A DNA stretch of 39,802 nucleotides from Candidatus Gastranaerophilales bacterium (GCA_910587375.1 CAJULR010000041.1:1-39802); one strand, 5' to 3'; positions 14,719-23,654 are shown, counted from the stretch's first letter. Translations and numbers: made by a program. Notes: a model not told the origin generated them from the letters alone.

Positions 14719-17700
14719 ATGTTTTCAAAGTTTTTTATAGAAAGACCAAGATTTGCGATAGTTTTGTCGCTTGTAATAGTTCTTGTGGGGCTTATATGCT
14801 TAAACGTTCTGCCTCTTGAAGAATACCCGGATATCACGCCTCCGCAGGTTGTGGTTCAGGCTACATATTCTGGCGCAAGTTCCGAAGTTGTTGAATCCAC
14901 CGTGGCGCAGCCAATTGAGGCACAGGTTAACGGCGTTGAAGACATGCTTTATATGACATCAACCTCTTCAAACGGCACATATCAGCTGAACGTTTTCTTT
15001 AAAACGGGGACAGACCCCGATATGGCCCTTGTAAACGTACAAAACAGGGTTTCTCTTGCAACCCCGAGGCTGCCATCTGACGTTCAAAGGTACGGCCTTA
15101 CAACAAAAAGGTCTACACAGGGCGCAGGGCTTGTAATGTATGCGATTTATTCGCCCGATGGCTCTAAAGACAAGGTTGAAATCAGTAACTATGCTTCAAT
15201 TTACTTAAAAGACGAACTTGCCCGTGTAAACGGTGTCGGCGAAGTTGGCGTATACGGCGCAAGAGATTACTCTATAAGAATTTGGCTTGACGCGGCAAAA
15301 ATGGCTGCGCTCAATGTTTCTCCGCTTGAAATTCAAACCGCAGTTTCAGGGCAAAACACCCAAATCCCGGCAGGGGACATCGGTGCGGAGCCTTTGGTAA
15401 ATAAACACCCGATGAAAATCACCCTAAAAACCACAGGAAGGCTTACAACGCCCGAACAGTTTGCAAACATTATTGTAAGGTCAAACCCGGACGGGTCTTC
15501 TATCAGGGTTCAGGATGTTGCAAGGGTTGAACTTGCAGGCGAAAGATATTCAAGCATGGGCCGTTTAGATGGAACGGAAATTACCGTACTTTCTGTTATG
15601 CAATTATCTGACGCGAACGCAATTCAGGTTGCAAACGATTGTAACGCGCTGATGGAAAAAATGTCAGAAGATTTCCCTGACGGCATTGCATTTAGAGTAT
15701 TGCACGATACAACAGAAACCATTAAAGAATCATTGGAAGAGGTTGTAAAGGCAATCATTTTGGCGGTTATCCTTGTAACCCTTGTTGTATATCTTTTCCT
15801 TGGGGACTGGAGAGCCTCAATCGTTCCTTTTGTTTCAATCCCTGTGTCGCTTTTAGGAACACTTGCAATATTTGCAATTTGCGGCTTTTCGATAAACACC
15901 CTGACACTGTTTGGCTTTGTGCTTGCGGTAGGTACGGTAGTTGACGACAGTATCGTTGTTGTTGAAAACGTGCAAAGGCACATAGAAATGGGGAAAAGCC
16001 CAAAAGAGGCTACTCTTATTTCAATGGATGAAATCACAGGCGCTGTTGTTGCAACATCTTTAGTATTGATGGCTGTATTTGTGCCCTGTTGCTTTATTTC
16101 AGGTATTTCAGGAAAGATGTATCAGCAGTTTGCAGTGACAATTGCCGCTTCAATCGGCTTTTCTGTTGTTGTAGCGCTTACTTTAGCACCTGCACTTTGC
16201 GCCACAATCTTAAGATCCAAAGACGAAATGCCAAAAAGAACATTCTATGAAAAATTCAGAGAATTATACGCAGGATATTGGTCCCACAAGCACCCGGTTA
16301 CAAGAAGACAAAAAATCAGAGCCTGGGGCGAATTTTTGGCCACAGCATGGGAAATTTGTATTAAGAAATATAACAGATTCTTTGACCGCGTGAAAAAAAT
16401 ATACCTAAAAGGGTCTGATTATTATATTAGAAGAGGAAAATCCACCCTTGTTACATATTTACTTATCGTAGCAGCACTTTTAGGCCTCTTTAAGCTTATC
16501 CCGACAGGCTTCCTGCCGGAATCCGATATGAGCTTCCTTTTAACAAACATAATCATGAAGGACGGCACATCGCTTGCAAAAACCTCAGAACTTTCTTCTG
16601 AAATTGAAGAAAAATTTATGAAACTTCCAGGCGTAAAGCAAATTGGCGGAATTGTCGGTATGAACGGCGACAACACGGCGTTAATTTTTATGGTGTTAAA
16701 ACCGCACAAAGAAAGAAAACACGATATCCCGGGCTTTTTTGGACAGCTATTTGCAAGCAAACAAGAAAAAGCTTTGTATGACACATCTCTTGCTGGATAC
16801 AAAAGGAATATGGCAGCAATAACAGGTCAATATAAAGACGCACAAATTGTAACTTTTGTACCGCCTGCAATTTCAGGTATGAGTATGTTCGGGGGCTTTG
16901 AATATCAATTCTTAGACAAAGGTAATAGAACTGCGCAAGAATTATACGCAGACGCGCAAAAGCTTATAAGGGCCGCAAACCAAAGTCCTAAGCTTACAAG
17001 CGTATACACGCAGTTTAACGCAAATATTCCACAATTTTTAATCGATATTGATTATCCGAGATTAAAGGCGCAAAATATCTCTGAAACAGAAGTTGCGGCC
17101 GCCTTGTCTTCGCAATTTGGAAGCTATTATATTAACGACTTTAACTTAAAAGGCAGAGTTTTCAGGGTTATGATGCAGGCAGATGAACCCTATAGGGGAA
17201 CGCCTGAGGATATGAACAAGGTTTATATTAAAACTTTGGATGGAAAATCTGCACCTTTGAGTTCTGTTGTAACGGTGACGCCTGTTACAGGCCCATACAG
17301 CGTTACAAGGTTTAACATGTACAATTCAATCCAAATTCAGGGAAGCCCGGCACAAGGCCAATCTTCCGGTGATTCAATTGCGGAAATGGAGAGAATTTCA
17401 AAAGATATGCTCTCAAGCGACCTTGGCTATGCTTGGTCCGGCACAACATTGCAGGAAATTGAATCTACAGGCCAAACAACAAGTGTTTTGGTTATGTCCC
17501 TTGTGTTTGTATACCTCTTCCTTGTTGCCCTGTATGAAAGCTGGATGTTGCCAATCGGCGTTATGTTAATTACACCGATTGCAATGCTTGGCGCTTTGTT
17601 CCTTCAATACGTAACGGGAAACCAGCTTGATATTTACGCACAAATAGGGCTTATAATGTTGATTGGTCTTGCCGCAAAACAAGCAATCTTGATTGTTGAG

Positions 17701-18030
17701 TTTGCAAAGGCCGCAAGAGAAGATGAAAACAAAACCGTATATGAAGCTGCAATGGAAGCGGCAGACTTGAGGTTTAGGGCCGTTATGATGACAGGTATCG
17801 CATTCATCCTCGGTATGGTGCCATTGGTATTTGCCGTAGGTTCCGGTGCCGAATCAAGAAAAGCGCTTGGTACTGCGGTGTTTGGCGGTATGATAATCGC
17901 CGTAACCGTTGGTGCAATTTTAGTTCCTGCCTTCTATGCTCATATTCAAAACAGAAGAGAAAAGGCAAAAGAAGAAAGTGAACTTAGAAAACAAAGACAC
18001 ATTAAGGATATGAGAGAAAATGAACAATAA
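14719..18030 (+). CDS. RND multidrug efflux transporter, HAE1/AcrB family
   Basis: Proton-driven inner-membrane exporter of 1103 residues. It starts MFSKFFIERPRFA, typical of AcrB/MexB, and shows NVLPLEEYPDITPP, the two periplasmic porter halves and twelve membrane helices. The proton-relay aspartates are in GTVVDDSIVVVENV (D409-D410). A loop of about 60 residues between TM6 and TM7 (about 500-565) is longer than in AcrB and is very basic. The start lies 21 bases after the adaptor stop and the end overlaps the TolC-type gene by 11 bases. Substrates cannot be deduced: drugs, bile salts or lipids are all possible. Confidence 0.95.
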   Translation: MFSKFFIERPRFAIVLSLVIVLVGLICLNVLPLEEYPDITPPQVVVQATYSGASSEVVESTVAQPIEAQVNGVEDMLYMTSTSSNGTYQLNVFFKTGTDPDMALVNVQNRVSLATPRLPSDVQRYGLTTKRSTQGAGLVMYAIYSPDGSKDKVEISNYASIYLKDELARVNGVGEVGVYGARDYSIRIWLDAAKMAALNVSPLEIQTAVSGQNTQIPAGDIGAEPLVNKHPMKITLKTTGRLTTPEQFANIIVRSNPDGSSIRVQDVARVELAGERYSSMGRLDGTEITVLSVMQLSDANAIQVANDCNALMEKMSEDFPDGIAFRVLHDTTETIKESLEEVVKAIILAVILVTLVVYLFLGDWRASIVPFVSIPVSLLGTLAIFAICGFSINTLTLFGFVLAVGTVVDDSIVVVENVQRHIEMGKSPKEATLISMDEITGAVVATSLVLMAVFVPCCFISGISGKMYQQFAVTIAASIGFSVVVALTLAPALCATILRSKDEMPKRTFYEKFRELYAGYWSHKHPVTRRQKIRAWGEFLATAWEICIKKYNRFFDRVKKIYLKGSDYYIRRGKSTLVTYLLIVAALLGLFKLIPTGFLPESDMSFLLTNIIMKDGTSLAKTSELSSEIEEKFMKLPGVKQIGGIVGMNGDNTALIFMVLKPHKERKHDIPGFFGQLFASKQEKALYDTSLAGYKRNMAAITGQYKDAQIVTFVPPAISGMSMFGGFEYQFLDKGNRTAQELYADAQKLIRAANQSPKLTSVYTQFNANIPQFLIDIDYPRLKAQNISETEVAAALSSQFGSYYINDFNLKGRVFRVMMQADEPYRGTPEDMNKVYIKTLDGKSAPLSSVVTVTPVTGPYSVTRFNMYNSIQIQGSPAQGQSSGDSIAEMERISKDMLSSDLGYAWSGTTLQEIESTGQTTSVLVMSLVFVYLFLVALYESWMLPIGVMLITPIAMLGALFLQYVTGNQLDIYAQIGLIMLIGLAAKQAILIVEFAKAAREDENKTVYEAAMEAADLRFRAVMMTGIAFILGMVPLVFAVGSGAESRKALGTAVFGGMIIAVTVGAILVPAFYAHIQNRREKAKEESELRKQRHIKDMRENEQ

Positions 18031-19846
18031 ATTTTCAATAACTTTACTTTTGGCATTCACTCTTTCGGCTTCCGCTTTTTTGGGCACAGACGCCCTTAAG
18101 GCACAGGCAAAAGAGGCTTTACCGGAGCTTTTACCCTCAAGCGAAACCAATGAAACCGGCGGTGATGTTAAAAATATTATGAATTTAACACCTGTTTCAA
18201 ATTCAAGCAAGGCAACAAACAAAGATTTAGATAATGTTACAAAACAAAACCTTGATAAAAAAGCGCTTGATAAAAAATTAAAAGAAGAAAAAAAACAGGC
18301 AAAAAAAGATAAAAAAGAAGCCGAAAAACAAGCTAAGCAAGAGGCTAAAACTAAGACTGCGGTAAATAAAACAGAGAATACAGAAACATCTAAAGACGCG
18401 GTTAAGACAGATAAGGCCGCAGGCAAAACTGCGGACAAAACTGCAAAAAAAGATGATAAAAATGAAATAAGCGCAAGAGAATTAAAAAGAATTGAAAAGA
18501 AAAAGGAACAGTATAAGGATTATCTAATTCCAACAGACAGCTATATGCCCGTTGGAAACGTGGAAGACAGAAGCACAAAAATAACAGGTTCAATTCAAAA
18601 GACGCTTGAATTCAACCTTGCAGATTGCCTTGAATTGGCACTGATTAACCACCCAAGAATTAAGGCGGCTTATGCAAACGCTTCTGCGCAAAAAGCTGTT
18701 AAAAATCAGACCCTTTCAAATTATTCGCCAAGAGTAAATATTGACGCGGGAATTTCAAGAGTTAAGCCCGACACAAGCGGATTTAACGGCATGAAAATAG
18801 ATTCTTACACAAAATATTTACTTGGAACAATTGGTGTTTCCCAGCTTGTATACGATTTTGGAACAACGCAAAACCAATATACAATTGACAAACTGGCCTG
18901 GGAAAGCTCTAAAACCCAGATAGAATCAGTTGTGAATGAGATTATTTGTTCTGTTAAGGATAGCTACTATAACCTTTTATATGCAATTGCAAGAAAACAG
19001 GTGGCCCTTGAAACTGTAGAACAATACAAAGAAATGTACAATCAGGCAAAAGCCTTCTATGAAGTTGGGACAAAGCCAAAGGTTGATGTAACAATAGCTT
19101 CGGCCAACCTTTCAAATGCAAATACAGACTTAATTGAAGCCACAAACAATGTTGATATTGCTGTTTCAAGGCTAAACAACGCTATGGGCTTACCTTTTGT
19201 GCCGGCGTATGTTGTAGATACGTCAATTCCATATCAAGACATCAACATTTCAATGAAAGAAGCGATTGAAATTGCAAACAACAACAGACCTGACATTAAA
19301 ATTTCCTTGCTTGGAATGGAGCAAGCTGATCAATACGTTAGATTGGCCAAAAAAAGCTACTTCCCGTCTTTAGAATTCAGAGGAAACTGGTCTATGGGCG
19401 GAAGGGACAACCTGACTGAAACAAATTGGTATGACGCAGGCGGATATTTAAGTTTTCCTGTTATAAACCCGTTTTTAATCAGAAACCAAATTGTACAGGC
19501 AAAAGCCCTTTATGAACAGGAAAAATATAATACCAAATCAACCGTAAATGATATTTATTATGAAATTCAACAATCTTACGTAAGGCTTGTTGACGCAAAA
19601 GAAAGAATCCCTTCAACAAAACTTACCGTAAAAGAAGCTAAAGAAAGCTATGACCTTTCAAAAGGCAGATATAGAGTGGGTGTGTGCGACGCAATTGAGC
19701 TTCGGGACGCGCAAATTCAATATGCAAACGCAAAACTGGCGTATATTAGCGCACTTTATACATACAACAGCGCAAAAGCACAGCTTGAAAAAGCTATCGG
19801 GCAAACCATAAAGCCCTTAGAAACGCCGGAGAAGGTTGAAATTTAG
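18020..19846 (+). CDS. TolC-family outer-membrane efflux protein with charged N-terminal extension
   Basis: Outer-membrane channel of the RND system, 608 residues. A signal peptide (about 1-30, ending near ALKAQA) is followed by a long Lys/Ala/Glu/Thr-rich region (about 65-165) with many KK and KDKK patches. The TolC repeat domain then begins at FNLADCLELALINHPRIKAA (about 194). Two OEP repeats follow, with helical stretches such as KDSYYNLLYAIARKQVALE and SYVRLVDAKERIP, and a late YRVGVCDAIELRDAQ. Ordinary TolC proteins are 420-500 residues; the extra length is nearly all the charged segment, which may contact peptidoglycan. The start overlaps the RND gene by 11 bases. Confidence 0.92.
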   Translation: MNNKFSITLLLAFTLSASAFLGTDALKAQAKEALPELLPSSETNETGGDVKNIMNLTPVSNSSKATNKDLDNVTKQNLDKKALDKKLKEEKKQAKKDKKEAEKQAKQEAKTKTAVNKTENTETSKDAVKTDKAAGKTADKTAKKDDKNEISARELKRIEKKKEQYKDYLIPTDSYMPVGNVEDRSTKITGSIQKTLEFNLADCLELALINHPRIKAAYANASAQKAVKNQTLSNYSPRVNIDAGISRVKPDTSGFNGMKIDSYTKYLLGTIGVSQLVYDFGTTQNQYTIDKLAWESSKTQIESVVNEIICSVKDSYYNLLYAIARKQVALETVEQYKEMYNQAKAFYEVGTKPKVDVTIASANLSNANTDLIEATNNVDIAVSRLNNAMGLPFVPAYVVDTSIPYQDINISMKEAIEIANNNRPDIKISLLGMEQADQYVRLAKKSYFPSLEFRGNWSMGGRDNLTETNWYDAGGYLSFPVINPFLIRNQIVQAKALYEQEKYNTKSTVNDIYYEIQQSYVRLVDAKERIPSTKLTVKEAKESYDLSKGRYRVGVCDAIELRDAQIQYANAKLAYISALYTYNSAKAQLEKAIGQTIKPLETPEKVEI

Positions 19847-19891
19847 CTATTGCTTGATTTAGCTGCACCACCTCCTTGAATTTAACAAAAC

Positions 19892-19920
19892 TTAACAAAA
19901 TCTAATTAAAATAGCATATT
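19892..19920 (+). promoter_or_regulatory. Candidate promoter of the kinase-fold gene
   Basis: TTAACA (19892-19897), a 17-base spacer and CATATT (19915-19920). Transcription would start just at the large hairpin at 19925. Confidence 0.35.
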
Positions 19921-19924
19921 TTTT

Positions 19925-19967
19925 AAATCAGCCTTTTTTAATAACCACCATTAAAAACGGCTGATTT
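19925..19967 (+). terminator. Large hairpin between the TolC-type gene and the kinase-fold gene
   Basis: AAATCAGCC (19925-19933) pairs with GGCTGATTT (19959-19967). The inner TTTTTTAAT and ATTAAAAA also pair around a loop AACCACC. It can end the efflux operon, but it finishes only four bases before the ATG at 19972, so it also covers the leader of the next gene. Confidence 0.45.
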
Positions 19968-19971
19968 TATA

Positions 19972-21168
19972 ATGAAAACAATGCAAATTACACCATATAA
20001 TATACCTAAAGCCCAAAACAGCTTTCTTGGAAGCAAGCCATACCGCGACGCCAGAAAAAATTTGGTGAAAGAATCCAGGTTTAGATACGATATAAGCCAG
20101 ACAGAAAAAGAAGAAAGATATGTGGGCTCACTTCCTTATGAGTGGATTTTAAAATTTAAAAAAGACCCAAAAGCCCCGAGTATAAAAGAAAACACCGAAA
20201 AAATTTACAAAGCTCTTGGGCGTTTTGCAAAAGATTCAGCCCAAACGCCGGTTAAGCACGCTTTTGGCTGCAAATATTATAAAACAGGGCTTTATGACAA
20301 CCTGAAAGACCAACGTGGGGCGCATTATCTTGAACCTGCAGGCAGATGGAGCGAAAACATAAAACGCCTCCAAGAGAGCCTAAATGAGGTATTTGAGGAC
20401 GATTGCGAAATTCAGTATATTGACGATCAGAGCTTTGGAATTGTTTTTAGGATTACAATCGGGGGTAAACCCTGCGCACTGAAAGTGTTTTACACCGACA
20501 GAGAAAAGGAAGCCCAAAAGGCTCCGGTCGGGCATGGGGCATTACATGAAATCAAAAATGCAATTTATTCAAGCAACACGCTAAAACCGACGCAAACTTC
20601 AAGGTTTTACTGTGCCAAAATCCCAATAGGCCCTGAAACAGACGGTTTTATGTTAACTTCTTTTGAACAAAATTCAAATAATAACATGCAAGGTGAAAAA
20701 CAAAGGCAGGAATGGTTTGCCCAAGACGGGCTATATTGGGGAAGACTTACCTTTTATGACGCCCATGAAAATAATTTTATAGACGGAAAATTAATTGATT
20801 TTGGTGCGGTTGGATACACATTTTCAAGCCCCAAAGCACAAAAAATGGCAAAGGAATTTTTCACACTAATTTCGCGCGGAGAAGCTGAAAAAGTTGCAGA
20901 GTTCAGACAAAAACACGAAGGGGAAGCCGAATTTGAAGAATGTATGGCACATTTAAGAGAATATATGGGCGAAGAAGAAGACCTTGCAACTCTTGAAAAC
21001 TTCGCAGAACACTGCTATTTAAGAAAACTTGCAAAAAAGATAATTGCCTCTTTTAAGGCGCTTGGAGCAGATTACAGCAAATTTGAAAATGCTGATTTTT
21101 CAGAAATTGAAATTGAAAAACACAGAAGAAAGCTTGAAGAAATTTTCAATAATAAAAAAGAATTCTAA
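19972..21168 (+). CDS. Kinase-fold protein with complete catalytic residues
   Basis: A 398-residue protein that I assign to the protein kinase/aminoglycoside phosphotransferase fold from ordered motifs. These are a short glycine loop QSFGIVFRI (about 143-151), the beta-3 lysine in PCALKVF (K161), the helix-C glutamate in HEIKNAIY (E183), a catalytic loop FYDAHENNFI in which D253 and N258 are spaced exactly as in HRDLKPEN, and the metal-binding DFG in KLIDFGAV (D266). Only the histidine of HRD is missing. The first 140 residues are unrecognised and start with MQITPYNIPKAQNSFLGSK, a motif shared with the gene at 22614. The C-terminus (about 285-398) is helical. There is no ribosome site before the ATG. 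The target is unknown. Confidence 0.6.
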   Translation: MKTMQITPYNIPKAQNSFLGSKPYRDARKNLVKESRFRYDISQTEKEERYVGSLPYEWILKFKKDPKAPSIKENTEKIYKALGRFAKDSAQTPVKHAFGCKYYKTGLYDNLKDQRGAHYLEPAGRWSENIKRLQESLNEVFEDDCEIQYIDDQSFGIVFRITIGGKPCALKVFYTDREKEAQKAPVGHGALHEIKNAIYSSNTLKPTQTSRFYCAKIPIGPETDGFMLTSFEQNSNNNMQGEKQRQEWFAQDGLYWGRLTFYDAHENNFIDGKLIDFGAVGYTFSSPKAQKMAKEFFTLISRGEAEKVAEFRQKHEGEAEFEECMAHLREYMGEEEDLATLENFAEHCYLRKLAKKIIASFKALGADYSKFENADFSEIEIEKHRRKLEEIFNNKKEF

Positions 21169-21251
21169 ACCAAAAAAACATATGCAAATACAAAATAGCC
21201 CAAACAGTATATCATAATAGCCCTTATTTGAAAGCTTAATTTCTCTTAAAA

Positions 21252-21276
21252 TCCTTTTGAAAAAGAATTAAAAGGA
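21252..21276 (+). promoter_or_regulatory. Hairpin covering the ribosome-binding site of the ferritin-like gene
   Basis: TCCTTTT (21252-21258) pairs perfectly with AAAAGGA (21270-21276), which is most of the Shine-Dalgarno AAAAGGAG of the ATG at 21285. The loop is 11 bases. The stem is AU-rich and could melt with temperature or be opened by a factor; function is inference. Confidence 0.35.
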
Positions 21277-21284
21277 GAATTTTT

Positions 21285-22568
21285 ATGAGCTTTAACCCGC
21301 TTAAAGAAAAAGGGATTCCTGTTGAAAAACAGATGAGAACCTGGCATGAGATAATTAAAAGACCGTATAACAAAGCCTTTGTTGATTGTTATTCAAGAAC
21401 AAGACAGATTTTAATGAACGGCATTGAAGTAGAGGCTTGGAATTTTAAACACAATTTATCAAGAATGATTGATGATGTTGAAACAAATAAGCTCATCGGC
21501 GCAACAAGGCGCATTGAAGATATGCACCAGACAACGGTAAACTGGCTTTTTCCGGCTTGTCAAACTGTTTTAGAAACCACACTTGCGTATGAACAGGTGG
21601 CAGTTGACCTTACAAGCTGGCTTGCCCAAAACGAGCCTGATGAATATGTCAAAGAAACGTTTAATTTTGGCCTCTTAGAAGACTTTGACCACCTGTATAG
21701 ATACGCTCAATGGTATTATATGATTGAAGGCGAAATGCCTGATAATATTTTACAAGGCCAAACAGATGTTTTCCCTGGCCGCCCCACGCAAAACCACCAC
21801 AATTCAAACCAAATGCGCCTTAGAAAATGTTATGACAAAAACACGGCCTCTCCGCAAACAAAAGTAAATATTATGACCCTAGTTGCAGGCGAACAGCAAA
21901 CGCACAATTTCTATGCAGAACACGGGTTTATGTACGGAAATGACGTTTTAAGAAAGCTTTACGGCGAAATTAAAGACGTTGAAGAAGAACACGTTACAAT
22001 GTATGAAAGCCTGATGGACCCGACAGAAAGCGTTTGGGAAAAACTTGTAATGCACGAATTTACAGAAATTTGCAATTACCATAACTGCATGAAAGATGAA
22101 ACTGACGAAAGATTAAAACTCATCTGGGAAGAACTTATGATGCATGAAGTGGGGCACCTGCATATTGCAAACAAACTTCTTCAAAAATACGAAAAACGCG
22201 ACGCGGAAGAAATCATCGGGGATAAAGTTTATGACACCTGCACATTTATGAGCCAGAAAGATTATGTTCAAAAGATTTTAGAAAAAGAAATCGACAAACG
22301 TATGGACGGAACAGAAAAAATGGGCTACACAACAATAGACAAACTTCCTGAAGATTGGGAAAGTTATGATGTACAGGAAATCTTAAACGGCGATGGCGCA
22401 CCAAGCGAACAAACCATAATTCTTATTCAAGAACACATCGGAAGAGATTTAGTAACGGCAGATGAAGCTCTTCAAAAGAAAGAAGCTAAGCTTATTGAAA
22501 AAGGCTTAGAAAAAGTGGTTCAGGCCCCAAACACCGTAACGGCTGAAGATTATAAAAATATGCAATAA
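21285..22568 (+). CDS. Ferritin-like helical protein, putative metal-binding
   Basis: 427 residues, almost wholly alpha-helical, no signal peptide. Repeated carboxylate-histidine pairs typical of ferritin-like di-iron bundles occur: EDMH (78-81), EQQTH (203-207), EEEH (233-236) and EVGH (288-291), plus HEFTE at 257. The helices around 195-300 look like one four-helix bundle and those around 60-150 like another, so it may be a double bundle. The C-terminal 90 residues are charged and lack these motifs. It begins with a strong ribosome site, AAAAGGAG, and ends with a clear terminator, so it is a single-gene unit. I do not recognise a named family; oxygen or peroxide handling, iron storage or an encapsulin-type cargo are all possible. 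Confidence 0.5.
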   Translation: MSFNPLKEKGIPVEKQMRTWHEIIKRPYNKAFVDCYSRTRQILMNGIEVEAWNFKHNLSRMIDDVETNKLIGATRRIEDMHQTTVNWLFPACQTVLETTLAYEQVAVDLTSWLAQNEPDEYVKETFNFGLLEDFDHLYRYAQWYYMIEGEMPDNILQGQTDVFPGRPTQNHHNSNQMRLRKCYDKNTASPQTKVNIMTLVAGEQQTHNFYAEHGFMYGNDVLRKLYGEIKDVEEEHVTMYESLMDPTESVWEKLVMHEFTEICNYHNCMKDETDERLKLIWEELMMHEVGHLHIANKLLQKYEKRDAEEIIGDKVYDTCTFMSQKDYVQKILEKEIDKRMDGTEKMGYTTIDKLPEDWESYDVQEILNGDGAPSEQTIILIQEHIGRDLVTADEALQKKEAKLIEKGLEKVVQAPNTVTAEDYKNMQ

Positions 22569-22583
22569 TAATATCTAATCTTT

Positions 22584-22610
22584 AAAGCCCTCGTTTTTCG
22601 GGGGCTTTTT
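22584..22610 (+). terminator. Rho-independent terminator after the ferritin-like gene
   Basis: AAGCCCTCG and CGGGGGCTT form a nine-pair stem (one G-U) with loop TTTTT, followed by TTTT. It lies 15 bases after the stop codon. Confidence 0.85.
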
Positions 22611-22613
22611 AGT

Positions 22614-23654
22614 TTGCAAAGATATAGCAAGGAAAAAATAAGGGCAAAAAATTTCATTCACATGCATTTAGAAGATATGAATATTTCCCCGCAAACCATG
22701 AATTTTAAAGGCTATGACGCCTGCCCCATAAGAAGCATTTACCACGATGCAAAGTATTGCAGCAGCTTTTTAGATGAAATGATAGAAGCCGGCAGAAACG
22801 AAGATATTGATATTCGGGTGCTTCATACAAAAAACAAGTGGGTACAAGACGACAGAGCAATTGTAGATGATGGCAACGGAAGACCAAGCCTTGTTCAAAG
22901 CAGCGCCGATTTTGACCATATGATATATTCAAGGCAAACGTCATTTTACCCAAAAAACAGAAGAAGCGGCGTTCTTGTTGGCGGAAACACCTTTATAGGA
23001 AAATTTCCAAACGGGCAGAAATGGCTCCTAACGGGAGAGGAAAGCAAAGGGGTTGATATTGAAAAAATTTCAAAAACATACAAGGTAAAACCTGAAAATA
23101 TACATTTTATTCCACAGCAAAATTACCATCTTGATATGTTTTTAAGGCCTGTTGGATATCCTTACATACTTGTAAATGACCCGAAGCTTGTAATTAAAAA
23201 CGTGGAAAAACTTGACGGCACAGAGGAAGAAAAAGAAGCATTTAAAAAAGAGATTGAAGAATATTACAATTTTCAAAAATTGTGCGATTATGCAACTTGT
23301 GATGAAACAGTTAAAACCCTTGAAACGCTTGGCTTTAAGCCAATTAGAATTGCAGGAGATTACGGTCCGTTTGCAAACTTTATGAATTCAATCGTAAACC
23401 AAAGAAAAGACGGAACTTTATCCTTCATCACAAACTCAACAAAATGTGACAACAAGCTCTATTCAAGCATTGAGAAGGTTTTTGAAGAAGATTTAAGAAA
23501 AAATGTGCCAAATATGGAAAACGTTTATTTTATTTCAGGCAGAAATGAATTCTGGACACCCGACAGAAATTTTATTATGGGAACCCTTGAATATGGCGGA
23601 GGCGGAATTCACTGCATGAGCCTTGAAGAGCCGGAATTTTCCATCTGGGCGTAA
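22614..23654 (+). CDS. Pentein-fold (agmatine/arginine deiminase-like) protein
   Basis: The guanidino-modifying (pentein) superfamily is indicated by the late catalytic motif GGGGIHCMSLEEP (Cys334 when counted from the TTG at 22614), matching the GGGNIHC of agmatine and peptidylarginine deiminases. An HxD motif in NYHLDMFLRPV (H162, D164) and GGNTFIGK at about 123 also fit. Substrate could be a free or peptidyl guanidine. The start is uncertain. TTG 22614 sits at the end of the upstream terminator, and ATG 22662 or 22677 is plausible. The latter gives MNISPQTMNFKGYD, an N-terminal motif like that of the kinase-fold protein. No agmatine-pathway gene is adjacent. 346 residues from the TTG. Confidence 0.6.
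   Translation: MQRYSKEKIRAKNFIHMHLEDMNISPQTMNFKGYDACPIRSIYHDAKYCSSFLDEMIEAGRNEDIDIRVLHTKNKWVQDDRAIVDDGNGRPSLVQSSADFDHMIYSRQTSFYPKNRRSGVLVGGNTFIGKFPNGQKWLLTGEESKGVDIEKISKTYKVKPENIHFIPQQNYHLDMFLRPVGYPYILVNDPKLVIKNVEKLDGTEEEKEAFKKEIEEYYNFQKLCDYATCDETVKTLETLGFKPIRIAGDYGPFANFMNSIVNQRKDGTLSFITNSTKCDNKLYSSIEKVFEEDLRKNVPNMENVYFISGRNEFWTPDRNFIMGTLEYGGGGIHCMSLEEPEFSIWA

Noticed and set aside
15624..16037. 137-codon minus-strand ORF inside the RND gene
   Set aside because: Antisense shadow of the conserved membrane and DD-motif region.
17920..18438. 172-codon minus-strand ORF across the RND-TolC junction
   Set aside because: It mirrors the Lys-rich codons of the TolC extension (giving Phe/Leu/Ser-rich sequence) and has no ribosome site.
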